Origin: Arthrobacter sp. SLBN-83
GTDB lineage: Bacteria > Actinomycetota > Actinomycetes > Actinomycetales > Micrococcaceae
DNA length: 64,000 bases
Assembly (NCBI RefSeq): GCF_006715285.1
Contig: NZ_VFMX01000001.1
Location: forward strand, 1,612,001 to 1,676,000
Reading direction: 5' to 3'
The notes below the pieces were generated by a model, which searched no databases, was not told the DNA's origin, and saw nothing but the letters and a program-made list of their open reading frames with translations. The position numbers and the translations under genes were made by a program. The first letter of the stretch is position 1; the number at the start of each line of letters is the position of its first letter. Shown here piece after piece: positions 53,574 through 60,626 of the stretch.

Positions 53574-55214
53574 TCAGGCGAGGGACGTGGTGAGCTCCTT
53601 CTCTTCCAGGGCGTCGGCGCCTGCGTAATCCGCCTTGATCAGATCGGCACAGCGCTCGCCGATCATCATGACGGTGATGTTGGGATTGACGGTGACGTGT
53701 TCGGGCATGACGGACGCGTCGGCCACCCGGAGGCCGGTGACACCCTTGACCCGCAGCCGGGCATCCAAAGGTGACATCCCGTCGTCGTCCGCTCCCATGC
53801 GGACCGTGCCTACGGGGTGGTAGACGGTGTTGTGGGTCTTGCGGATGTAGTCCTGCAGTTCCTCATCCGTCTGCGCCTCGATGCCGGGCGACAGTTCGCG
53901 GCCGGTCCACTCCGCCATGGCGGGCTGTGCGGCGATTTCGCGGGCCTTGCGGATGCCGGCCACCATGACGCGCATGTCATGGCCTTCCGGGTCCGTGAAG
54001 TAGCGCGGGTCCACCATGGGCTTGTCGCGGAAGTCGCGGCTGCGCAGCCGGACGGTGCCGCGGGAACGGGCGTGCGTGACGTTGGGGGTGAGGCTGAAGC
54101 CGTTCTCCGTGGTGGGGTAGCCGTGCCGCAGGGTGTTCATGTCGAACGGGACGGAGCCGTAGTGCATCATCAGGTCGGGGCGGTCCAGGCCGTCCTCCGT
54201 GGGGGTGAAGATGCCGATTTCCCACCACTGGGTGGAGGCCTGCACCATGGGCTGTTTGGCTTCGAACTGCACCACGCCTTCGGGGTGGTCCTGCAGGTGC
54301 TCGCCGACGCCGGGGGAGTCCACCAGGACCTCGATGCCGTGCTGAGCCAGGTGTGCGGCCGGGCCGATGCCGGAGAGCATGAGCAGCTTGGGGGAGTCGA
54401 TGGCGCCGGTGGATACGACGACCTCGCGGTGGGCGGTGAGCCGGTGGGTCCGGCCGAACGCGCCGTCCACCACGTCCACGCCGGTGCAGCGCTTGTCCGC
54501 GTCGAACACCAGTTGGCGGGCGCGCAGGCCGGTCAGCAGCGTGAAGTTGGGGCGGTCCACGATGGGGTGGATGTAGGAGACGGAGCTGGAGGAGCGGGTG
54601 CCGTCCGCGCGGCGGTTGATCTGGAAGAAATTGGCGCCGTTGACCACGGTGGTGCCGGTGTTGAACTTCGCCCGCGGAATCCCGGTCTGCTCACAGGCAT
54701 CCAAAAGCGCGACGCCGGCAGGATCCGCCGGGGGCACGTTCATCAGGTGCACGGGGCCGGAGTCGCCGTGGTGGGGTGCGTCCGGGCCGGCGTCCTCGTT
54801 GGTTTCCAGCCGCTGGTACAGTGGCCAGGCGTTGGCTGCGTTCCAGCCGGTGGCGCCGTACTTGGACTCCCACTCGTCCAAGTCCTCTCGCGGAGCCCAG
54901 AAGGCGATGCAGGAATTGTGGCTGGAGCAGCCACCCATCACCTTTGCGCGGGCGTGGCGCATGAAGGAGTTGCCGTTTTCCTGCGGCTCGATGGGGTAAT
55001 CCCAGTCGTACCCGGATTCCAGCAGTTCCATCCAGCGGTCCAGCTGCAGGATCTCGGGAATGTTCCGGTCGTCCGGGCCCGCCTCGACGAGGGCCACGGT
55101 CACGTCCGGATCCTCGCTGAGACGTGCTGCCACGGCGGCACCGGCGGACCCGCCGCCGATGACGACGTAGTCGAACCCGCGGTCGCTCACGTCCTCGATG
55201 TTGTCGTAGTGCAT
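53574..55214 (-). CDS. betA: Choline dehydrogenase-type GMC oxidoreductase
   Basis: 546 residues. FAD motif FDYVVIGGGSAGAAVAARL, GMC signature ARAKVMGGCSSHNSCIAFW, second signature VSTGAIDSPKLLMLSGIG, and active-site His in HPVGTVRMG with NPNITVMMIGERCADLI at the C-terminus. It oxidises choline to betaine aldehyde at the membrane, with electrons to the respiratory chain. The start codon directly follows the BetB stop (TAGATG), with AAGGAG inside BetB. Confidence 0.9.
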   Translation of the reverse strand: MHYDNIEDVSDRGFDYVVIGGGSAGAAVAARLSEDPDVTVALVEAGPDDRNIPEILQLDRWMELLESGYDWDYPIEPQENGNSFMRHARAKVMGGCSSHNSCIAFWAPREDLDEWESKYGATGWNAANAWPLYQRLETNEDAGPDAPHHGDSGPVHLMNVPPADPAGVALLDACEQTGIPRAKFNTGTTVVNGANFFQINRRADGTRSSSSVSYIHPIVDRPNFTLLTGLRARQLVFDADKRCTGVDVVDGAFGRTHRLTAHREVVVSTGAIDSPKLLMLSGIGPAAHLAQHGIEVLVDSPGVGEHLQDHPEGVVQFEAKQPMVQASTQWWEIGIFTPTEDGLDRPDLMMHYGSVPFDMNTLRHGYPTTENGFSLTPNVTHARSRGTVRLRSRDFRDKPMVDPRYFTDPEGHDMRVMVAGIRKAREIAAQPAMAEWTGRELSPGIEAQTDEELQDYIRKTHNTVYHPVGTVRMGADDDGMSPLDARLRVKGVTGLRVADASVMPEHVTVNPNITVMMIGERCADLIKADYAGADALEEKELTTSLA

Positions 55215-56753
55215 CTAGTTCTCCTTGCTGTGGTCAGCGAACCAGCCGGTGACCTGCGGGCTGGTGTTCTGGTAGATGTGCTTGGCTTCCTGGTATTCGG
55301 CCAGGCCCGTGGGGCCCAGCTCTCGGCCGACGCCGGACTGGCCGAAGCCGCCCCACTCGGCCTGGGGGAGGTAAGGGTGGTAGTCGTTGATCCAGATGGT
55401 GCCGTGCCGGAGCCTGCCGGCCACGCGCTGGGCCTTGCCGGCATCCTGCGTCCAGACGGCGCCGGCCAGGCCGTAGATGGTGTCGTTGGCGGTGGCCACG
55501 GCCTCGTCCTCGGTGCGGAAGGTTTCCACCGTCACCACCGGGCCGAACGCCTCATCGGTGACCACGGACATGCCGCGCTGCACCTGGTCCAGGATGGTGG
55601 GCTGGTAGTAGAAACCGGCGTCGTACTTTTCTCCCTGCGGCGCCGCGCCGCCCGTGCGCAGCCGTGCGCCCTCCTGGAGGCCGCGCTGGACGTAGGCGTC
55701 CACTTTGTCCCGGTGGGCGGCGGAGATCAGCGGGCCGGTCTCGGCGTCCTCGTCGAAGGGGCCGCCGATCCGCATGTCCTTGGCGCGGCGGACCAGTTCG
55801 TCCACGAAGCGTTCGGCAATGGATTCCTCCACCACCAGCCGGGCGCCAGCGGAGCAGACCTGGCCGGAATGGACGAATGCGCCGTTCAGGGCGTTGTCGA
55901 CGGCGGCGTCGAAGTCCGCGTCGGCGAACACCACATTGGGGTTCTTCCCGCCGAGTTCCAGCGCCACCTTCTTGACGGTGCCGGCGGCTGATGCGGCGAT
56001 GCGTTTGCCGGTTTCCAGGCCGCCGGTGAAGGAGACGAGGTCGACGTCGGGATGTTCGGAGAGCGGTGCGCCTGCCTGGGCGCCGGCACCGGTGACGAGG
56101 TTGGCCACGCCGTCCGGCAGGCCGAGGTCCTGCAGCAGCTGCATGGCCAGGATGCTGGTGGACGGGGTCAGCTCGGAGGGCTTCAGGACAAACGTGCAGC
56201 CGGCGGCCAGTGCCGGGGCGATCTTCCATGCGGCCTGGAGGAGGGGGTAGTTCCATGGGGTGATCAGGCCGCAGACGCCCACGGGTTCGTAGACGATCCG
56301 GCTCACGACGGCGGGGTTCCCGGCGTCCACCACGCGGCCTGCCTGCTGCCCGGCGAGCCTGCCGAAGTACTCGAAGCAGGCGGCGATGTCGTCCATGTCG
56401 ATGCGGCTCTCCACCATCCGCTTGCCGGTATCCAGCGACTCGGCGCGGGCGAACTCTTCCCGGCGCTCTCGGAGCCCGGCGGCAACTTTCAAGAGGAAGG
56501 CGCCGCGCTCCGGTGCCGGGACGTCCGACCAGATTCCGGAGTCGAAGGCGGCGCGGGCCGCGGCGATGGCGCGTTCGGCGTCTTCCCGGCCGGCTTCGGA
56601 GACGATGGCGGCCAGTTCGCCATCGGCCGGATTGCGGATTTCGCGCACAGCGCCGGAGGAGGCCGGCTCCCACTTGCCGTTGATGAACAGGGTGGTCGCT
56701 GTAGCGGTTTCGACGCCGAGGACGGGGTCCTGCGTTGATGTGGCGTAAGTCAT
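55215..56753 (-). CDS. betB: Betaine aldehyde dehydrogenase
   Basis: 512 residues, ALDH superfamily. VGVCGLITPWNYPLLQAAWKIAPALAAG, catalytic Glu in VALELGGKNPNVVF, catalytic Cys in HSGQVCSAGARL, and PTILDQVQRGMSVVTDEAFGPVV near the end. It oxidises betaine aldehyde to glycine betaine with NAD(P)+. The ATG at 56753 is used; the in-frame start at 56813 would begin inside the operator. It is the first gene after the operator pair. Confidence 0.92.
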   Translation of the reverse strand: MTYATSTQDPVLGVETATATTLFINGKWEPASSGAVREIRNPADGELAAIVSEAGREDAERAIAAARAAFDSGIWSDVPAPERGAFLLKVAAGLRERREEFARAESLDTGKRMVESRIDMDDIAACFEYFGRLAGQQAGRVVDAGNPAVVSRIVYEPVGVCGLITPWNYPLLQAAWKIAPALAAGCTFVLKPSELTPSTSILAMQLLQDLGLPDGVANLVTGAGAQAGAPLSEHPDVDLVSFTGGLETGKRIAASAAGTVKKVALELGGKNPNVVFADADFDAAVDNALNGAFVHSGQVCSAGARLVVEESIAERFVDELVRRAKDMRIGGPFDEDAETGPLISAAHRDKVDAYVQRGLQEGARLRTGGAAPQGEKYDAGFYYQPTILDQVQRGMSVVTDEAFGPVVTVETFRTEDEAVATANDTIYGLAGAVWTQDAGKAQRVAGRLRHGTIWINDYHPYLPQAEWGGFGQSGVGRELGPTGLAEYQEAKHIYQNTSPQVTGWFADHSKEN

Positions 56754-56773
56754 ACCGAGGACAGTAATGCAGA

Positions 56774-56813
56774 TTGAACAAGTGTTCAATAGATTTCTTG
56801 AACACTTGTTCAA
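56774..56813. promoter_or_regulatory. Paired BetI-type operators
   Basis: TTGAACAAGTGTTCAA (56774-56789) and TTGAACACTTGTTCAA (56798-56813) are two 16-bp palindromes with perfect 7-bp arms and centres 24 bp apart, directly upstream of betB. The TTGAAC half-site is that of BetI-like TetR regulators. Confidence 0.85.
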
Positions 56814-56876
56814 TGCCGGTTATGAAGCTACGGTTGCCTTGCGGTAGAGCCGTTTAGCCTGGTCCGGCCCGGCGAT

Positions 56877-57491
56877 TCAGCCGCTTTCGCCCCGGCCAGG
56901 GTTGTTGATCGGCGCGAAGGCGATCTCTTCAGTCCGCGTGATACTTCGTTGAATGGAGGCTTTGTCCACCCCGAGCAGCGCCGTCAGCCACATGCCATTC
57001 TGGATGACGACGATGTCCGAAGCCCTCTCCCGGCATTCGTTCCATGACAGCTCCGGCTTGGCGCTGGATACCAGCGCCGCGAGCCCGTCGATGTACCGGT
57101 CAAAGGCAGCGGCGTTGATTTGCGCGTAATCCTCGTCCGCTTGGGCCAGGGCCCACAGATGAAGGCGCAGGGAAAGGTAGCGGGTGGTGAGCAGGTCGGC
57201 GGCCGCCACTCGATGGAGCGCCCTCCGAAGTTGCTCATCGGGGGACACCGACGGGTCCGGCGCGACGAGCAGGAGATCGTGCTCATCCACCCTGCCCAGG
57301 GCTGCCCGGATCAGGGTGGTCTTGTCGTCGTAGTAGTAATTGACCAGCCCCAGTGCCACGCCTGCCTCGCGCGCCACGGATCGCATGCTCACTCCCGCAA
57401 TCCCGTGACGGGACAGCAGATCCATCGCTGCGTCAAGGATGCGCGATTGCCTGTCAGTCTGTTCGCCGGAGTTCACGGCACTGGTCCCCAT
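56877..57491 (-). CDS. betI: TetR-family regulator, BetI-like
   Basis: 204 residues. HTH RILDAAMDLLSRHGIAGVSMRSVAREAGVALGLVNYYYDDKTTLI (17-61); VNYYYDDK is close to BetI. It lies upstream of the operators on the same strand as betB, betA and the permease. It presumably represses them until choline is present. Assignment rests on context plus HTH; the effector domain is divergent. Confidence 0.8.
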   Translation of the reverse strand: MGTSAVNSGEQTDRQSRILDAAMDLLSRHGIAGVSMRSVAREAGVALGLVNYYYDDKTTLIRAALGRVDEHDLLLVAPDPSVSPDEQLRRALHRVAAADLLTTRYLSLRLHLWALAQADEDYAQINAAAFDRYIDGLAALVSSAKPELSWNECRERASDIVVIQNGMWLTALLGVDKASIQRSITRTEEIAFAPINNPGRGESG

Positions 57492-57875
57492 CTGGCCAGA
57501 CTATTGCCTAATACTGCACCTGCCTAACCATGCAGCGGCGTAGTTGCACCGGCTGGCCTGCCGATTGTGTTTGAAGCCTTCGCCTGCCGGGCAGGGTACT
57601 GGTACACCCGGGATTTACCAGTACAGCTTGGAGAAAGATGGAAAGCGCAAGCCTCGTTGCCCTCTTGTTTGCGGGCGCCATCCGCGCCGGCGGCAGCGCA
57701 CTGCCGCACGCCCCACAGGTCATCGCGAAGTCCGGATGGAAGCAGCGGGCGTGGCTGGCGTGTCGGAGCAGGACAGCAACTTTCCTGCACCGGCTGGCCT
57801 GGGCGGTTGAACCGGACCCGCGCTGACGCAGAAAAAATCCAGCCAGGCGCTGCGGCCGTGCACGCCGGGTCCGCC
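57492..57875. other. 384-bp gap without a supported gene
   Basis: Holds the promoter side of the betI-like gene and the 3' side of the BenE gene. A 16-bp exact direct repeat TGCACCGGCTGGCCTG occurs at 57545-57560 and 57786-57801. Short rightward ORFs exist but none has coding support. Confidence 0.5.
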
Positions 57876-59153
57876 TCATGGCCGGGCGTGGTCCGCGCGC
57901 TCCAGCAGGCGGGACACCCCGTAACCAATGACCAGCCCCCAGAAGGCTGCATGGATGTTGAAGAGGTTCATGCCGGAGATGGTCACCACGAACGTCACCA
58001 GCGAGCCCAGGGTGAAGCTGGTTGAGAAGGCAGTTACGAAGGCCTGCTGGAGGGCCCGCAGCATCGCGATGCCACCCAGTGCCAGGACGAACTCCTTGGG
58101 CGCGGCCAGCATCAGCCGGGTCAGGGTGGGGGCAAACGCTGCGAACACCAGGGCCAGCAGGCCGTACGCCACGGCCGCCGTGTATTGCCGCTCCCTCTTC
58201 CCGGATGAGGTCAACAGGGCGTTGGTGGGGCCCGTGACGCAGGCCGAAACGGCGCCGAACCCGGCGTTCAGCACTGAGAACGCGCCGGAGGCCATGGCGA
58301 AGGCATTCACGGGCGGCTGATGGCCGGCGGCACGGAGGACGGCGATGCCCTGGCCGTTTTGCACGAACAGCACGGTGATGGCCAGCGGAACCACCAGTTC
58401 AAGCTGGGCGGCCCACGTGAATTCAGGGGCGGTGAACACCGGGGTAGCCAGAAGCGGTCCGCCGGGCAGCAGCTTGAACTGGCCGCTGGCCGCCACCGCG
58501 ATGCAGCCCGCCACCACGGTGCCCAGGACCGGCGGCAGGTACCTGCCAAACCTGGGAATTGCGGTGAGGACCAGGAACGCGGCCACCATCGGAGCTGCCA
58601 CCGCCGGGTTGTCCTGGGTGGAGGCGACGATGTCCGTTCCGAACTTCAGGAACACCGCAGCCACCATGGCCATCACGAGCGGCATGGGCACCAGCGCCAT
58701 GGCTTTGCGCACCACGCCGGTGGCGCCCAGTGCGAGGATCAGCACGCCCGAGGTGAAGAACGCCCCAACTACTTCGGGGAAGGACAGGTGCTGCAGGGAG
58801 GGTCCCAGGAGTACCGTGCCGGGGATGGACCACGCGAAGCCCAGTGGCTGCCGGTAAATCAGTGACATCAGCAGCGTGGCTGCCCCGCCGGAAAAGAGGA
58901 TGCCAAAAACCCAGGATGAGAGCTGGCCCTGAGTCAGGTCGCCGGCCGTTCCGACGGCCAGGGTGACGGCGATGGGCCCGGACGCCGCGAAAATGAGCCC
59001 GATGGCGCCGTTGGAGACATACGACAGGCCCAGGTCGCGAAGAATGCTGCGCAGGCCAGCGGGCCGGATACCCGGACGTTCCAGCAAGGGTTCCGGCGCG
59101 GGCGTGCCGGCCCCGCCAGATGTGGCGGTGGGGTGGTGGCGGGGATGGCTCAT
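57876..59153 (-). CDS. benE: Benzoate/H+ symporter BenE-like transporter
   Basis: 425 residues, about 12 hydrophobic segments. Matches BenE: YVSNGAIGLIFAASGPIAVTL, GFAWSIPGTVLLGPSL, FVQNGQGIAVLRAAGHQPPVNAF and NIHAAFWGLVIGYG. Its substrate here need not be benzoate. ATG 59153 with AGGAG six bases upstream is preferred to the ORF start at 59198. It follows the solute-binding protein gene on the same strand, but no benzoate-degradation genes are nearby. Confidence 0.87.
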   Translation of the reverse strand: MSHPRHHPTATSGGAGTPAPEPLLERPGIRPAGLRSILRDLGLSYVSNGAIGLIFAASGPIAVTLAVGTAGDLTQGQLSSWVFGILFSGGAATLLMSLIYRQPLGFAWSIPGTVLLGPSLQHLSFPEVVGAFFTSGVLILALGATGVVRKAMALVPMPLVMAMVAAVFLKFGTDIVASTQDNPAVAAPMVAAFLVLTAIPRFGRYLPPVLGTVVAGCIAVAASGQFKLLPGGPLLATPVFTAPEFTWAAQLELVVPLAITVLFVQNGQGIAVLRAAGHQPPVNAFAMASGAFSVLNAGFGAVSACVTGPTNALLTSSGKRERQYTAAVAYGLLALVFAAFAPTLTRLMLAAPKEFVLALGGIAMLRALQQAFVTAFSTSFTLGSLVTFVVTISGMNLFNIHAAFWGLVIGYGVSRLLERADHARP

Positions 59154-59242
59154 TGGGGCTCCTGGCTGGGCGGAAAAACCGGAAGCGCTCCGAAGCATCA
59201 GCTCCGGAGCGCCTCCGTGCGGGGTGTTTCCCAGTGTGCGTG

Positions 59243-59314
59243 CTACTTCTTCTGGCCCTGCTTTGCCAGGACGTAGTCATAAACTACTTCCTCGCCCTTT
59301 CCATCTGCACGCCC
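59243..59314 (-). other. In-frame coding-like tail after the binding-protein stop
   Basis: In the same frame after the LPKK stop, 23 sense codons (GRADGKGEEVVYDYVLAKQG then QKK) run to a second stop. Could be the remnant of another gene's C-terminus fused by deletion. Confidence 0.3.
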
Positions 59315-60292
59315 CTACTTCTTGGGCAGGCCCGCCGGGTTCAGTTCGGACTTCTGGATGGCCTCCGAGGAGAGGCCCCAGCGGTCCAGAATTTTGGCGT
59401 AGGTGCCGTGGGCCATCAGGTGGTTCAGCGCAGCCTGCGCCGCGACTGCCAGCCCGTTGCCCTTCTTGGTGGTGAAGGCTATCTGTGCCGTTAGCGGCCA
59501 GCCGCCGTTCAGCGTGCCCACCTGCTTGGTCTTCCCGTCCTGTGCAGACTTGTAGGCGGCAGCGGCGTTGGGTCCGAACGTCAGGTCCGCACGTCCCGAC
59601 TGGAGCGCCAGGCTCGAGGCGGAGTCGTCGTCGTAATACTGGAACTGAACCGGCGCCAGGCCGTTCTTCTTGTTCTCCTCGTCCCAGCGCACCAGGATGG
59701 CTTCCTGGTTGGTGCCGGAGCCCACGATGATCCGCTTGCCCGCCACGTCCTTGGCTTCCTTGATCCCGCCAATGCTGGAGTCACTCTTGGCGTAGAAGCC
59801 CAGCAGGTCGTTCCGGTACGTGGCGAAGTCGAACTTTTCCTTGCGGGCCTCGGTGACAGTCACGTTGGAGAGCACGGCCTCGTACTTGGACGATTCGATG
59901 CCCAGCGGCCAGTCCGCCCAGGCCACCGGTAGGACTTCGACCTCCAACCCCAGCGCCTCGCCCACTGCGTAGGCAATGTCCACCTCGCTGCCGATCAGGG
60001 TCTTGTTGTCCGTGGCGAACAGGCTGAGCGGTGCCGCGCCGCCCGTCGTCACCACGGTGAGCTTGCCGTCGGCCTTGATGGCTTCGGGCACGAGTGCAGT
60101 CGCGGAACTGTCAGGTGCCACTTGGAAGCGGTCCTGCTGCGGGGAAAGGTTGAAGCTCTTGCCGGCTGGGTTGGCAGCGGACGACGACGGTGCTGCCACC
60201 GCCGATGCGCCGGGATCGGAGCAGGCAGTGAGTCCCAGCAGGGCTGAGACGGCAAGGGCCACGACGGCGGCCGGCTTGGTTGTGAAGGCCAT
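59315..60292 (-). CDS. Orphan solute-binding lipoprotein, paralogue of the 12.9-kb protein
   Basis: 325 residues. Signal with lipobox ALLGLTAC, then DPGASAV. Family 3 amino-acid-type fold: GKLTVVTTGGAAPLSLFA, IGSEVDIAYAVGEALGLEV, GKRIIVGSGTNQEAILVRWD. It shares distinctive segments with the binding protein at 12884-13939 and appears to have arisen by duplication. No permease or ATPase is adjacent, so it may feed the 11-kb transporter. ATG 60292 has GGAGGAACC upstream; ORF start at 60346 is rejected. Confidence 0.9.
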   Translation of the reverse strand: MAFTTKPAAVVALAVSALLGLTACSDPGASAVAAPSSSAANPAGKSFNLSPQQDRFQVAPDSSATALVPEAIKADGKLTVVTTGGAAPLSLFATDNKTLIGSEVDIAYAVGEALGLEVEVLPVAWADWPLGIESSKYEAVLSNVTVTEARKEKFDFATYRNDLLGFYAKSDSSIGGIKEAKDVAGKRIIVGSGTNQEAILVRWDEENKKNGLAPVQFQYYDDDSASSLALQSGRADLTFGPNAAAAYKSAQDGKTKQVGTLNGGWPLTAQIAFTTKKGNGLAVAAQAALNHLMAHGTYAKILDRWGLSSEAIQKSELNPAGLPKK

Positions 60293-60626
60293 GGTTCCTC
60301 CTTGAAAGGGAGCGGAAGATGCAACGGAAGGTGCGCGTTGCAGCAACTATCCGGCAGCCCTGGAGGGGGAATCAAAGACCCCCGAAACCCTGGGATACAG
60401 GGAGTAACCGCGGTTAACCGGAGGACCGCGGCGGTCACATTTGGGCTTCCTCCGGTCCGCTGCTCCGCCTGCTAAGCAGGGCCTGTCACATATCCAGCAG
60501 AAAGCGAGTACTTGGGGAAAAAAGACAAGTGGTGATTACGCGTGTTCTACCCCGGCACCGGAATTTACGGTGGGGCTGTGAGGCGGCCAGAGAGGTCCGC
60601 CGCAATGGTCTTTATCAGGAGCTCGC
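60293..60626. promoter_or_regulatory. 334-bp divergent promoter region
   Basis: Contains TAACCGCGGTTA (60405-60416), a perfect palindrome, and GACCGCGGCGGTC (60424-60436), possible operators for the leftward binding-protein gene or the rightward coiled-coil gene. No ORF supported. Confidence 0.45.

Noticed and set aside
53817..55991. 724-residue rightward open frame antisense to betA and betB
   Set aside because: Crosses two certain genes; no domain or ribosome-binding site.
57638..57826. 62-residue rightward ORF with a GGAG four bases before ATG
   Set aside because: No recognisable features after a short hydrophobic stretch, and overlapping GC-rich spacer; insufficient support.
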